Part shown: piece by piece, positions 43,842 through 52,929 of the stretch
Numbering within the stretch: position 1 is the first letter of the stretch
Layout of the letters: each line of letters opens with the position of its first letter
DNA from: Allomuricauda sp. NBRC 101325
GTDB taxonomy: Bacteria > Bacteroidota > Bacteroidia > Flavobacteriales > Flavobacteriaceae
Reading direction: 5' to 3'
Length of the DNA: 64,000 nucleotides
Assembly (NCBI RefSeq): GCF_030268205.1
Contig: NZ_BSQF01000001.1
Span: 168,649-232,648, forward strand
Made by a program: the position numbers and the translations under genes
The notes under the pieces: model-generated
Database searches by the model: none
Told to the model about the DNA's origin: nothing
Seen by the model: only the letters and a program-made list of their open reading frames with translations

Positions 43842-44905
43842 ACCTCTTCTTTAAAAATAGCATTAATAGCCAAATCCAATTCATTTTGAACTTTCGGATC
43901 CGTACAGTTGATTAAAATGGCCACCACTTTTTCCTGTTCTGGGTATACAAAAAGGTTGGTATAGGCTCCTACGTTACTTCCAACGTGTCCAACAAATGGT
44001 CTCCCTTGACTATCTTGACTCACTTGAAATCCCAGACCATAATAAGTAGGCTCTCCATTCACGATTTGAGAGGTCAATAATTCCTCATAGGTTTCCATTT
44101 TGAGCAATTTTTGTTCTAAAATGGCTTGACCCAATTTTGCCACATCTTCACAAGTGGACAAATACCCTCCCCCTGCCAATTTGTAATTATTATTTACTTC
44201 AGTAGCTTCAGTAAAACATAATGCCCTTTTTGAATAAAACTGTGCTTGGCTCGAAAAGTCATCATTTGGAGTGAAAACATTTGTCAATCCCAAGGGCATT
44301 AAAATATTTTCTTTGACGTAGTCTTGAAATAAAATGCCACTCGCCTCTTGCATCGCCAAAGACAACAAAACAAAATCGAAACTATTGTAGAGATATCCGT
44401 TTCCCGGTTCAAAAAGTAGAGGGGCATCCTTAAAAACCGAGATGCTATCCTTAATGGAAAAATCTTGGTTCAAAGCAAACTCTTTACCTCTATATCCTCT
44501 AATTCCTGCTGTATGACCTGCCAATTGCCGAAGTGTAAAATCATACTTCTTTTTTGAATAGTAAGGCACATAGGAATAGAAAGATTCGTCTAAATCCACA
44601 ATGTGGTCCTCAATCATTTTTCCCAAAGCCAATCCGGTAATACATTTGGAAATACTTGCAATGCGAAACACCGTTTGTCTTGGGTCCACCTTAATTTTTT
44701 CCTCAAGATCAGAAAAACCATAGCCTTTTTGAAGTACTATTTCACCTTTCTCTAAAATAGTAACGGCCAAGCCAGGAACTTTTTTTTCTGCTACCAGATT
44801 ATGAAAAATAATATCGGCTCTTTCCAATCCTTGTAACCCAACCAAAGACTTTACCTTAGGAAAAGGAGAAAATAAATTTTTAATATGCGTGAAGAGATTC
44901 CCCAA
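43838..44905 (-). CDS. Serine hydrolase of the beta-lactamase / PBP4* family
   Basis: The 355-residue protein has the class C-type active-site motifs: SxxK in FRIASISKCITGLAL near residue 78, a Tyr in GYLYNSFDF and HVGSNVGA (HxG) near residue 318. Such proteins include esterases, D-aminopeptidases and penicillin-binding proteins, and the substrate cannot be told. The N-terminus (MGNLFTHIKNLFSPFPKVK) is not a convincing signal peptide, so its location is unclear. Convergent with the decarboxylase gene. Confidence 0.87.
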   Translation of the reverse strand: MGNLFTHIKNLFSPFPKVKSLVGLQGLERADIIFHNLVAEKKVPGLAVTILEKGEIVLQKGYGFSDLEEKIKVDPRQTVFRIASISKCITGLALGKMIEDHIVDLDESFYSYVPYYSKKKYDFTLRQLAGHTAGIRGYRGKEFALNQDFSIKDSISVFKDAPLLFEPGNGYLYNSFDFVLLSLAMQEASGILFQDYVKENILMPLGLTNVFTPNDDFSSQAQFYSKRALCFTEATEVNNNYKLAGGGYLSTCEDVAKLGQAILEQKLLKMETYEELLTSQIVNGEPTYYGLGFQVSQDSQGRPFVGHVGSNVGAYTNLFVYPEQEKVVAILINCTDPKVQNELDLAINAIFKEEV

Positions 44906-44979
44906 GAATTTGGTTTGAACCCCGAAATTAAAGAGAAATATTAAAGTGAAAGAGGATAAATATCATCAATGGCAGTTTC

Positions 44980-45780
44980 TTAATCCTGAAAAATCAACCT
45001 GCCATTGTAAAGTTCCTCTACATTGATCTCTGGAGGGGTGCTTACACTGATGACGTCGCCAGTACCTCTAATGACCCCACTTATGCTTTGTTGTGGGTTT
45101 ACATATGCATCGTTTGAACCTCTATGATTAAGAATTACATTTTCGGAAATTAAATTTTCGGCCTCAATTCTTGAATCTCCTGCTGCGACAGTAATATTAA
45201 AATTCGCTGTATTCCCTTTTAGTTTGAAATAGGCAATTCCATTCACTACAATCCTTACCGATGTTGCATTGAGGTTTAAATCGAAGGAACCGTCGGTAGT
45301 TTCCGTTTCTGGATTATTGAAACTTTCTGCCAACAAAGTTACACTAGGATAATCCAAAACGCCATCACTGGAGATCAATAGCCCTGTGCTGCTCCGAATT
45401 TCAGAAATGTTCGGGGAAGTGATATAAACCGTGGTCAGACCATAATCACGAACATAATTGCAGCTATTTTCATTTCGTAAAATCAAACGGTTATCTTCAA
45501 CTGTTGCAGAAACATCGTTCAACAAATATTCTCCGGTTTCCACCTCCACCAATTGTTCATCTCCCTGTTTTAAAACCACATTCAAGTTTTCAAAAACGGT
45601 AATCTTGGAAAATTCAGTAACATCTACAGTTTCACGAACTAAATCCCCTGCATTTTGGAAACAATCGGGAACGTTGTCGCCATTGCAAGAAATCAATAGA
45701 AATGTAAATAGTATCAAGCACTTCTCGACTGCGCTCGAAGTGACATTCATAATCTTAACAAGATTTCTAATTTTTAACAT
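44980..45780 (-). CDS. GIN-domain (DUF2807) lipoprotein with repeat-derived signal sequence
   Basis: The protein has a lipoprotein signal ([12 protein letters not shown], Cys as anchor) and a DUF2807 beta-helix domain ([34 protein letters not shown] ... [42 protein letters not shown]). Possible starts are ATGs at 45780, 45750 and 45801; 45780 gives 266 residues. Between MLKIRNLVK and CLILF lies [10 protein letters not shown], encoded by a palindromic repeat (45721-45745). Removing it would leave a compact normal signal peptide, so the repeat may be an in-frame insertion. Confidence 0.83.
   Translation of the reverse strand: MLKIRNLVKIMNVTSSAVEKCLILFTFLLISCNGDNVPDCFQNAGDLVRETVDVTEFSKITVFENLNVVLKQGDEQLVEVETGEYLLNDVSATVEDNRLILRNENSCNYVRDYGLTTVYITSPNISEIRSSTGLLISSDGVLDYPSVTLLAESFNNPETETTDGSFDLNLNATSVRIVVNGIAYFKLKGNTANFNITVAAGDSRIEAENLISENVILNHRGSNDAYVNPQQSISGVIRGTGDVISVSTPPEINVEELYNGRLIFQD
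45721..45745. repeat. TCGACTGCGCTC palindromic repeat inside a signal-peptide coding region
   Basis: CTTCTCGACTGCGCTCGAAGTGACA; with the preceding CA it has CACTTC/GAAGTG arms. On the coding strand it reads V-T-S-S-A-V-E-K in frame. It shares 20 of 22 positions with a copy inside metH at 48648-48670. Confidence 0.75.
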
Positions 45781-45787
45781 CTCAATA

Positions 45788-46888
45788 CTATAATCTAACA
45801 CCTATTCCAAATTCAACGGCCTCGGCCTTGGCTCCATGTGATTTTAAAGTCAATGCTCCAAAAACCTTGTCTCCAAAATAGCGCTTCATTCCAATTCTAT
45901 TATACATTTTCCCTTCAAAATCAAAAGGATAGTACACATAATACCCCAATTGGGCCACCACACTCATCTTATTCACAAAAAGTTCGTGACCTACAAAAAC
46001 ACCAATTCTTTTATAATCGGTATCCGAATCTACCTCAGACTCAGGAAATGAGATGGATTGATATCGAATCAATTCCTTTAAAAAATTGGAAAAGAAGAAA
46101 TCGGTTCCCAATTGAATGGCGCTTCGCTTTCCCAAACGTTTATCAGCATAGGCCGATATAGTGGCAAATCCATAGCGTCCCATATTGATCACATCACTTT
46201 CATTTGCCCCTGCACGAAACACTAAATTGTACCGAATCGGTTCTGTTATCTTCTCCGAAGATTCTGGTTTCACATATTCGTAGGTCGTATCGTGATCCAA
46301 GGAATAGGTCAATCCGATATTAAATGCAAAAGTATTGGTAGAAGTATTGGGTGCCTTAAAATTGGCATTGGAATAATGGATAAATGAAAACCCAGCATTC
46401 ACACCCAGACCTGCCAACAAATTTTCCTTATGATAGTTAAGCATCAATAAGGTACTGCTCAAAATATGGCTTCCGTAGGCATTGTTCCTGAAATTTTCTT
46501 CTTTGTCGTACGGATTGGTATTGTAGGCCAAGCCTTGTGCAACTCTCAATTGCATATTTCTCTTTAGAAAATAAAAATTGTAATGACCGTATAGTCCAAA
46601 ATGCTCGCCAAGGGTCGGATTGTTCGTATTCTGATATACAAAAGTGTAACCTGTATCGGGATAACCAAAATCAGCTTCCCATGCTTTATGTCCGTAAGTT
46701 TTTCTACTAACTCCAAGGATCACCCCGGCTGGATGATCGGTTATCAAATGCGAAATATCAGGATTGTGCAGCAATATAGAGCCATAGAACTGATTTGCAT
46801 CGAGCACAAATGCTTTAGGGGCTTCATCGGATTGGGAAATCCCAACAAATGAAGTCAGTAATATAGTTAGGCTAAGTAGGTACCTCAT
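45788..46888 (-). CDS. PagL-like lipid A 3-O-deacylase (acyloxyacyl hydrolase family)
   Basis: The 366-residue exported protein (signal [19 protein letters not shown]) looks like an outer-membrane beta-barrel. [25 protein letters not shown] matches the PagL active-site strand, in which His and Ser of H-x-S-N form the catalytic pair. PagL removes the 3-O-linked acyl chain of lipid A; family members in Bacteroidota are called acyloxyacyl hydrolases, and their activity is mostly untested. The rest of the barrel is longer than in Pseudomonas PagL. It is followed at 8 bp by the GIN lipoprotein gene. Confidence 0.82.
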   Translation of the reverse strand: MRYLLSLTILLTSFVGISQSDEAPKAFVLDANQFYGSILLHNPDISHLITDHPAGVILGVSRKTYGHKAWEADFGYPDTGYTFVYQNTNNPTLGEHFGLYGHYNFYFLKRNMQLRVAQGLAYNTNPYDKEENFRNNAYGSHILSSTLLMLNYHKENLLAGLGVNAGFSFIHYSNANFKAPNTSTNTFAFNIGLTYSLDHDTTYEYVKPESSEKITEPIRYNLVFRAGANESDVINMGRYGFATISAYADKRLGKRSAIQLGTDFFFSNFLKELIRYQSISFPESEVDSDTDYKRIGVFVGHELFVNKMSVVAQLGYYVYYPFDFEGKMYNRIGMKRYFGDKVFGALTLKSHGAKAEAVEFGIGVRL

Positions 46889-46957
46889 GGGGCACTAAAG
46901 TAGGAAATTAAAAACACCTGTACTTATCTTTAAAAAAGTAACAAGAAATAATTATTT

Positions 46958-47058
46958 GTCATTCTGAACGCAGTGAAGAATCTACAACCACTATTGGACA
47001 TTCACAAAGCAATTAATTTCTTTTAGATTCTTCGGTCGTAAAACTCCCTCAGAATGAC
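46958..47058. repeat. GTCATTCTGA inverted repeat pair between pagL-like gene and metF
   Basis: GTCATTCTGAACGCAGTGAAGAATCT at the left and AGATTCTTCGG ... TCAGAATGAC at the right are imperfect inverted copies about 100 bp apart. I recall this kind of element as widespread in intergenic DNA of Bacteroidota. It fills the 175-bp gap before the metF stop and could form a long hairpin that ends the met transcript. Confidence 0.7.
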
Positions 47059-47063
47059 ATTGA

Positions 47064-48017
47064 TTAAAAAAGTTCCTTTGCTATGGCCATCACATTATCT
47101 GATTTCCCCATGGAATAATAATGCAAAACGGGAACACCAGCCTCCCTTAATTCCTTGGACTGCTGTATGGCCCATTCCACCCCAACTTGACGTACCGCTA
47201 TATTGTCCTTACATTCTTCCACCGCATTGATCAGTTCTTCTGGAAGATCAATACTGAACACATGGGGCAACAATTGCAAATGCTTTTTAACTGCTATGGG
47301 TTTAATTCCTGGAATAATAGGCACTTCAATACCCATTTCGCGTGCCGCTTTTACAAAAGCAAAGTATTTTTGGTTGTCGAAAAACATTTGGGTGACAATA
47401 TAATCCGCTCCCAAATCCACTTTTTCTTTCAATCGTTTCAAATCGGATTGTAGAGATGGAGCTTCCATATGCTTTTCTGGATAACCTGCCACTCCAATAC
47501 AAAAACTACTCAAATCACTGGATTCAAAAGTTTCGTGAAGATAATTCCCCTCATTGATATCCTGAATTTGCTTTACCAATTCGGTGGCATATTGATGTCC
47601 ACCTTTGGTGGGCATAAAATATTTTTCCTCTTTACGGGCATCACCTCGGAGCGCCATCACATTTTCAATTTCCAAATATTGACAGTCCACCAATAGATAT
47701 TCAGTCTCTTCCTTGGTAAACCCACCACACAGTACATGGGGTACCGTATCCACATTGTATTTATGCTTCAATGAAGCACAGATGCCCAAAGTTCCAGGAC
47801 GCGTACGGGTCAATTTTTTATCCAACAAACCATCTTTCTCCTTGTAAATATATTCTTCCCGAGATGTGGTCACATCAATAAATGGTGGCTGGAACTCCAT
47901 CAACGGATCAATGTTATTATAAAGTTCCTGAATGCTTTTACCCTTTACTGGAGGTACAATCTCAAAACTGAACAAGGTTTCCCCATTCGCTTTTTTTATG
48001 TGATCGGTGATTTTCAT
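47064..48017 (-). CDS. metF: MetF, methylenetetrahydrofolate reductase
   Basis: MetF reduces 5,10-methylene-THF to 5-methyl-THF, the methyl donor for MetH. The 317-residue TIM-barrel flavoprotein has FSFEIVPPVKGKS with the catalytic Glu, TTSREEYIYK, HVLCGGFTKEETEYLLVD, NVMALRGDARKEE and GADYIVTQMFFDNQKYFAFV. It starts three bases after the metH stop, so metH-a, metH-b and metF form one operon behind a SAM riboswitch. Length is normal. Confidence 0.95.
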   Translation of the reverse strand: MKITDHIKKANGETLFSFEIVPPVKGKSIQELYNNIDPLMEFQPPFIDVTTSREEYIYKEKDGLLDKKLTRTRPGTLGICASLKHKYNVDTVPHVLCGGFTKEETEYLLVDCQYLEIENVMALRGDARKEEKYFMPTKGGHQYATELVKQIQDINEGNYLHETFESSDLSSFCIGVAGYPEKHMEAPSLQSDLKRLKEKVDLGADYIVTQMFFDNQKYFAFVKAAREMGIEVPIIPGIKPIAVKKHLQLLPHVFSIDLPEELINAVEECKDNIAVRQVGVEWAIQQSKELREAGVPVLHYYSMGKSDNVMAIAKELF

Positions 48018-48020
48018 CTG

Positions 48021-50717
48021 TTATTCGTCAACTATATTCGGCGCCAGCCATTTTTGGGCTTCTTCCAATTTAATATTTTTTCGTTCAGCAAAATCCTGAA
48101 CTTGATCTTGTTTAATTTTTCCCAATCCGAAATACTTGGCCTCTGGGTGTCCAAAATAATAACCGCTAACACTTGCTGCAGGCCACATCGCCAAGCTTTC
48201 GGTCAACTTTACACCTATTTTTTCTTCCACGTCCAACAAATCCCAAATGGTCAATTTTTCCAAATGGTCGGGACATGCAGGATAGCCAGGTGCGGGTCGA
48301 ATACCTCGATACTTTTCTTTAATTAAGGATTCGTTATCCAAATTCTCATCCACAGCGTAGCCCCAATGTTTGGTTCGCACCTCTTTGTGCAAATATTCGG
48401 CAAAGGCTTCCGCTAATCTATCGGCCAATGCCTTGATCATGATTGAATTGTAATCATCATGGTTCTTTTCAAACTCCGCAGCCAATTCTTGGGTTCCAAA
48501 TCCTGTGCTGACACAAAAGAAGCCCATATAATCTTGAATTCCTGAACCTTTGGGAGCGATAAAATCCGCCAATGCGATATTTGGAACAGTTTCTCTCTTT
48601 TTTAATTGTTGACGCAGGGTTCTGAAAATAAAAGTTTGACCCTCGTACTCGACTGCACTCGAACTGACAATTTCAATATCATCTTCATTAATTTGATTGG
48701 CCGGAAACAACCCGAAAATGGCCTTGCCCTTCAACAACTTCTCATCCAAAACTTGCTTCAGAAGGGTTTTGGCATCTTTAAAAAGTTCTTTGGCTTGTTC
48801 CCCCACGACCTCATCATTCAAAATATCAGGATATTTTCCATGCAAATCCCAACTTCTAAAAAATGGCGACCAATCGATAAATTCCTCCAATTTTGTCAAA
48901 TCAAAATCTTCCATAACCTGAACCCCCAATTGGTTCGGCTTTTTAATATCGGATGGATTCCATTCGATTTGCAATTTATTCATTCGAGCCTCGTCGAGCG
49001 TTAAATATTCCTTGTGTTTGGAACGGTTCAAAAATTTATCCCGGAAACTCTCGTAATCCAGTTTGATGGCTTTTTTATACTTCACTGAGGTTTCATCGCT
49101 CAACAAATCCCCTACCACCGTAACAGCTCGGGAAGCATCGTTCACGTGCACCACAGAATGACTGTATTGCGGGTCGATTTTAACCGCGGTATGCGCTTTA
49201 CTTGTAGTAGCACCACCAATCAAAAGGGGCACTTCAAAGTTTTGGCGCTCCATTTCTTTGGCCAAGAACACCATTTCATCCAAAGATGGGGTTATCAAAC
49301 CACTCAACCCTATGATATCCACTTGCTCTTCCTTGGCTTTATTGATGATTTTTTCTGGGGGAACCATCACACCCATATCTATAATCTCGTAATTGTTACA
49401 GGCCAACACCACACTCACGATGTTCTTTCCAATATCGTGCACATCGCCCTTAACAGTTGCCATCAAAATTTTACCTGCTGCTTTGGCATCCTTATCTTTT
49501 GATGCTTCAATATAAGGGGTCAGATAGGCCACGGCCTTTTTCATTACCCTTGCTGATTTTACCACTTGGGGCAGGAACATTTTTCCACTTCCGAACAAAT
49601 CGCCTACCACATTCATCCCTGTCATCAGGTTGCCCTCGATGACTTCCAAAGGTTTGGTTGCTTGCTGACGGGCTTCTTCTACGTCTTCAACAATATATTG
49701 ATCTATTCCTTTGACCAAGGCACGGGTAATTCTATCTTGAAGTGGTTCTTCTCTCCAAGACAAATCCACCTTGCTTTCCTTTTCCGTACCTACAACGGTT
49801 TCGGCAAACTCCAACAAGCGTTCGGTAGCATCGTCCCTTCTGTTGAGCAACACATCTTCTACATGCTCCAACAAATCTTTTGGTATATCGTCGTACACCT
49901 CCAACATGGTCGGGTTTACGATTCCCATATTCATCCCAGCTTTTATCGCATGGAACAAAAATGCGGAATGCATGGCCTCGCGAACAGGATTGTTTCCCCT
50001 AAAAGAGAACGACACATTACTCACGCCACCACTAACACTGCAATAGGGCAAATTTTCACGCACCCAACGTGTTCCTTCGATAAAATCGATGGCGTTGTTC
50101 TTGTGCTCATCCATTCCCGTTGCTACTGGAAAAATGTTCAGGTCGAAAATGATATCCTCAGGAGCAAAATTTACTTCGTTCACCAAAATATCATAAGAAC
50201 GTTTGGCTATCTCTTTTCGGCGTTCCAAAGTATCGGCTTGCCCTACCTCATCAAAGGCCATTACAATAACGGCAGCACCGTATCTTTTAATCAATTTGGC
50301 ATGGTGTACAAACTCTTCTTTACCTTCTTTTAGGCTAATAGAGTTCACTACACATTTTCCTTGCACCACTTGCAGTCCTGCTTCGATGATTTCCCACTTG
50401 GAACTATCGATCATGATGGGAACTCGAGCAATATCAGGTTCGGAAACAATCAAATTCAGGAATCTGACCATGGCCTCTTTACCATCAATCAGACCATCAT
50501 CCATATTAATGTCGATGACTTGTGCACCACCTTCTACTTGGTCACGTGCAATATCCAGTGCCTCATCAAACTTTTCTTCCTTTATCAGCCTTAAAAACCG
50601 TTTGGAACCTGCCACATTGGTCCGCTCCCCCACATTGATGAAATTGCTTTCTGGTGTTACGACCAAGGGTTCGAGACCACTTAGCTTTAAATATCGTTGT
50701 TCGTTGTTCGCTACCAT
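48021..50717 (-). CDS. metH: MetH, cobalamin-dependent methionine synthase, pterin/B12/activation part
   Basis: This 898-residue protein is the C-terminal three-module portion of methionine synthase: a pterin-binding domain ([19 protein letters not shown] ... [15 protein letters not shown]), a B12 domain with [11 protein letters not shown] (His ligand of cobalt), [15 protein letters not shown] loop ([16 protein letters not shown]) and [14 protein letters not shown], and the activation domain with [15 protein letters not shown] near the C-terminus. The homocysteine domain is encoded by the adjacent upstream gene. A palindromic repeat at 48648-48670 encodes [11 protein letters not shown] in the linker before the activation domain. 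Confidence 0.95.
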   Translation of the reverse strand: MVANNEQRYLKLSGLEPLVVTPESNFINVGERTNVAGSKRFLRLIKEEKFDEALDIARDQVEGGAQVIDINMDDGLIDGKEAMVRFLNLIVSEPDIARVPIMIDSSKWEIIEAGLQVVQGKCVVNSISLKEGKEEFVHHAKLIKRYGAAVIVMAFDEVGQADTLERRKEIAKRSYDILVNEVNFAPEDIIFDLNIFPVATGMDEHKNNAIDFIEGTRWVRENLPYCSVSGGVSNVSFSFRGNNPVREAMHSAFLFHAIKAGMNMGIVNPTMLEVYDDIPKDLLEHVEDVLLNRRDDATERLLEFAETVVGTEKESKVDLSWREEPLQDRITRALVKGIDQYIVEDVEEARQQATKPLEVIEGNLMTGMNVVGDLFGSGKMFLPQVVKSARVMKKAVAYLTPYIEASKDKDAKAAGKILMATVKGDVHDIGKNIVSVVLACNNYEIIDMGVMVPPEKIINKAKEEQVDIIGLSGLITPSLDEMVFLAKEMERQNFEVPLLIGGATTSKAHTAVKIDPQYSHSVVHVNDASRAVTVVGDLLSDETSVKYKKAIKLDYESFRDKFLNRSKHKEYLTLDEARMNKLQIEWNPSDIKKPNQLGVQVMEDFDLTKLEEFIDWSPFFRSWDLHGKYPDILNDEVVGEQAKELFKDAKTLLKQVLDEKLLKGKAIFGLFPANQINEDDIEIVSSSAVEYEGQTFIFRTLRQQLKKRETVPNIALADFIAPKGSGIQDYMGFFCVSTGFGTQELAAEFEKNHDDYNSIMIKALADRLAEAFAEYLHKEVRTKHWGYAVDENLDNESLIKEKYRGIRPAPGYPACPDHLEKLTIWDLLDVEEKIGVKLTESLAMWPAASVSGYYFGHPEAKYFGLGKIKQDQVQDFAERKNIKLEEAQKWLAPNIVDE
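48648..48670. repeat. TCGACTGCACTC repeat inside metH coding sequence
   Basis: CTCGACTGCACTCGAACTGACAA. It differs at two of 22 positions from the copy in the GIN lipoprotein gene (45721-45745) and is read in the same frame (V-S-S-S-A-V-E here, V-T-S-S-A-V-E there). Confidence 0.65.
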
Positions 50718-50726
50718 AATCTAAAA

Positions 50727-51728
50727 CTAAGCTGGGGTCAACAGTTTTCTAGGTTTGTAATCTTTAACCACATCTGCAATGGCCCTGATATGTTCTGGAG
50801 TGGTTCCGCAACATCCGCCAACAATATTTACCAATCCTTTTTCTACATATTCCTTGATTTGAGCTGCCATTTGCTCTGGAGTTTCATCGTACTCGCCAAA
50901 CGCATTGGGCAAACCTGCATTAGGGTGGGCAGAAACAGCAAATTCAGATTTAGCCGAAACCACCTCCAAGTGGGGCACCAATTGTTTGGCTCCCAAAGCA
51001 CAGTTGAATCCAACCGACAAGATTGGGATATGCGAAATAGAAATCAAAAATGCCTCTGCCGTTTGTCCTGACAAAGTCCTGCCTGAAGCATCGGTAATGG
51101 TACCACTAACCATTACTGGAACTTCTAAGTTTCTTTCTTCCTTTACTTCTTCAATGGCAAAAAGTGCCGCTTTGGCATTCAAGGTGTCAAAAATGGTCTC
51201 TACCAATAAAATATCAACGCCTCCATCGAGCAACGCCTCAACTTGTTGTTTGTAGGCAATTCGAAGCTCATCAAAAGAAATGGCTCGATAGCCAGGGTCG
51301 TTCACATCGGGCGACATGCTTGCAGTCTTATTGGTCGGGCCAATACTCCCCGCCACGAACCTTGGTTTGCTTGGGTCTTTTTTAGTGAATTCGTCGGCTA
51401 CTTCCTTCGCGATTTTAGCCGATTTGAAATTGAGTTCATAAACCAATTCTTCCATACCGTAGTCGGCCATGGCGATGGTGGTACCAGAAAATGTATTGGT
51501 CTCCAAAATGTCCGCACCTGCTTCCAAAAACATTCGATGAATGTTTTTAACGGCTTCAGGTTGGGTCAATGACAATAGATCATTGTTACCCTGCAAGTCA
51601 CTCGGCCATTCTTTGAAGCGTTCGCCCCTAAAATCCTCTTCTTTGAATTTATAGCGCTGCAACATGGTGCCCATGGCTCCATCCAGCACTAAAATCCGTT
51701 TCTTCAATATGTCTTCAATTTTTTCCAT
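50727..51728 (-). CDS. Homocysteine S-methyltransferase module of methionine synthase
   Basis: This 333-residue protein is the N-terminal (homocysteine-binding) module of MetH as a separate gene. It has [54 protein letters not shown] with the first zinc Cys and [20 protein letters not shown] with the other two. With the 898-residue partner nine bases downstream it makes a full methionine synthase from two chains. It could in principle use other methyl donors alone, but the operon argues against that. Confidence 0.93.
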   Translation of the reverse strand: MEKIEDILKKRILVLDGAMGTMLQRYKFKEEDFRGERFKEWPSDLQGNNDLLSLTQPEAVKNIHRMFLEAGADILETNTFSGTTIAMADYGMEELVYELNFKSAKIAKEVADEFTKKDPSKPRFVAGSIGPTNKTASMSPDVNDPGYRAISFDELRIAYKQQVEALLDGGVDILLVETIFDTLNAKAALFAIEEVKEERNLEVPVMVSGTITDASGRTLSGQTAEAFLISISHIPILSVGFNCALGAKQLVPHLEVVSAKSEFAVSAHPNAGLPNAFGEYDETPEQMAAQIKEYVEKGLVNIVGGCCGTTPEHIRAIADVVKDYKPRKLLTPA

Positions 51729-51737
51729 AGTACAATT

Positions 51738-51752
51738 TCCTTCAAAAAAGGA
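51738..51752 (-). promoter_or_regulatory. Hairpin sequestering a Shine-Dalgarno-like site before metH
   Basis: On the minus strand TCCTT-TTTTG-AAGGA is a perfect 5-bp hairpin whose right arm AAGGA lies nine bases before the ATG at 51728. It could hide the ribosome-binding site as the output of the SAM riboswitch just upstream. No T-tract follows, so translational control is more likely than termination. Confidence 0.45.
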
Positions 51753-51802
51753 TGTAGTGAGATCAAGAAAAGTGCGGAAAAATACGTTGCTGTATTCTTT
51801 TC

Positions 51803-51940
51803 GTTATCCTTCCCCCTTTCAGGTTTATTTTCCGAAAGGTCTTGAAATGAATTCAAGACAAGGGTAGAATGTAGCACCTTCTCGAGGTCGAGGGTTGCTA
51901 AGGCTTCGCAGGGTCTAATCCCTCCACCTTTCTTGATAAC
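51803..51940 (-). ncRNA. SAM-I (S-box) riboswitch
   Basis: The minus strand shows the SAM-I aptamer in order: P1 arm GTTATC, AAGAAAGGTGGAGGGA, the P2 turn (TTAGACCCTGCGAAGCCTTAGCAACCC), a P3 hairpin (CTCGACCTCGAG), the conserved AAGGTGCTACATTC, a P4 hairpin, and the closing P1 arm GATAAC. P1 pairs 51935-51940 with 51803-51808. It precedes the split metH and metF genes, so high SAM should lower their expression. The closing arm is about 75 bases before the metH start. Confidence 0.93.
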
Positions 51941-51968
51941 ACTTTCAATTTATAAATGAACTGAACTG

Positions 51969-51999
51969 CAAAGAAACGGCACTCCCTAGTGAAAAGCAA
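51969..51999 (-). promoter_or_regulatory. Probable promoter of the SAM riboswitch / met operon
   Basis: On the minus strand TTG, 20 bases, then TTTCTTTG (plus 51969-51976) matches TTG-N17-23-TAnnTTTG with one mismatch in the -7 box. It lies about 30 bases before the riboswitch P1. Confidence 0.5.
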
Positions 52000-52032
52000 A
52001 AAAAGCCCTTGAATTTTTAGAAATCCAACAAT

Positions 52033-52066
52033 AAAAAAACGGATTGATTCCTCAACCCGTTTTTTT
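52033..52066 (-). terminator. Terminator after the short-chain dehydrogenase gene
   Basis: AAAAAAACGGATTGA-TTCC-TCAACCCGTTTTTTT is a 15-bp stem with one mismatch. On the minus strand it ends in T7, 19 bases beyond the stop at 52085. Confidence 0.88.
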
Positions 52067-52084
52067 ATTGCAATTGTGATGTTT

Positions 52085-52846
52085 TTAAACCAACATCCCT
52101 CCTGAAACTTCGATGCGCTGACCGTTGACCCATTTGGCGTCCTCGGAGCATAAAAATGCCACCACGCCACCAATGTCACTCGGAATTCCAACACGGCCCA
52201 AGGCCGTAATACTTGCAATAGCTGTTCTTTTCCCCTCATCGTTTTTATTGGTTCCCCCTCCAAAATCGGTTTCAATGGCACCTGGCGCCACCACATTCGA
52301 CCTAATTTGACGTCCACCCAATTCTTTGGCTTGATATCGGGTCAAAACTTCAATGGCCGCTTTCATAGAGCCATACACGGAATATCCTGGGAATGAAAAT
52401 CGAGCCAATCCACTCGAAATGTTCACAATTCCACCTCCATCCGATAGCATTGGCAATAACTTTTGGGTCAGGAAAAACACCCCTTTAAAGTGAATATTGA
52501 CCAAAGTATCCAATTGCTCTTCTGTAGTTTCTGAAATTGGTGCATTAATTCCAATCCCAGCATTATTGACCAAATAATCCAAGTTCTTTGCATCAAAATG
52601 AGAATCTAAAACTTTTTTGACCTCATCAGCAAAGGCATCAAAACTATTGGAATCTGCAACATCCAATTGAAGCGCGTAGGCTTTTTGACCTAAACTTTCT
52701 ATTTCGTTTACAGTTTTGTCAGCCTCCTCTTTATTGCTTTGATAGGTAATCAAAACGTTCAACCCTTTTTCGCCCAATTTGATGGCCATATTTTCTCCTA
52801 ATCCACGGCTACCACCTGTGACCAATGCTACTTTTTCTCTGTTCAT
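52085..52846 (-). CDS. Short-chain dehydrogenase/reductase
   Basis: The 253-residue NAD(P)-dependent oxidoreductase has the classical SDR motifs: cofactor loop TGGSRGLGENMA, NNAGIGINAP, catalytic Ser in VNISSGLARFSF, and YxxxK in YSVYGSMKAA. The Arg in GGSR suggests NADPH preference. The substrate is unknown. It lies next to a divergently named but same-strand AraC regulator gene, 83 bp upstream, which may control it. Confidence 0.92.
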   Translation of the reverse strand: MNREKVALVTGGSRGLGENMAIKLGEKGLNVLITYQSNKEEADKTVNEIESLGQKAYALQLDVADSNSFDAFADEVKKVLDSHFDAKNLDYLVNNAGIGINAPISETTEEQLDTLVNIHFKGVFFLTQKLLPMLSDGGGIVNISSGLARFSFPGYSVYGSMKAAIEVLTRYQAKELGGRQIRSNVVAPGAIETDFGGGTNKNDEGKRTAIASITALGRVGIPSDIGGVVAFLCSEDAKWVNGQRIEVSGGMLV

Positions 52847-52929
52847 TGTATTTGATTTTTGATTTCAATACAAAAGTAGTCGCGATAAACCCCATGGGTT
52901 TGCGAGCATCAATCCGTTTTTTGCAAAAA

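Noticed and set aside
49566..50333. Long open frame opposite metH (255 codons)
   Set aside because: It lies entirely antisense to conserved metH codons and shows no domain, signal or repeat; several other long antisense frames have the same explanation.
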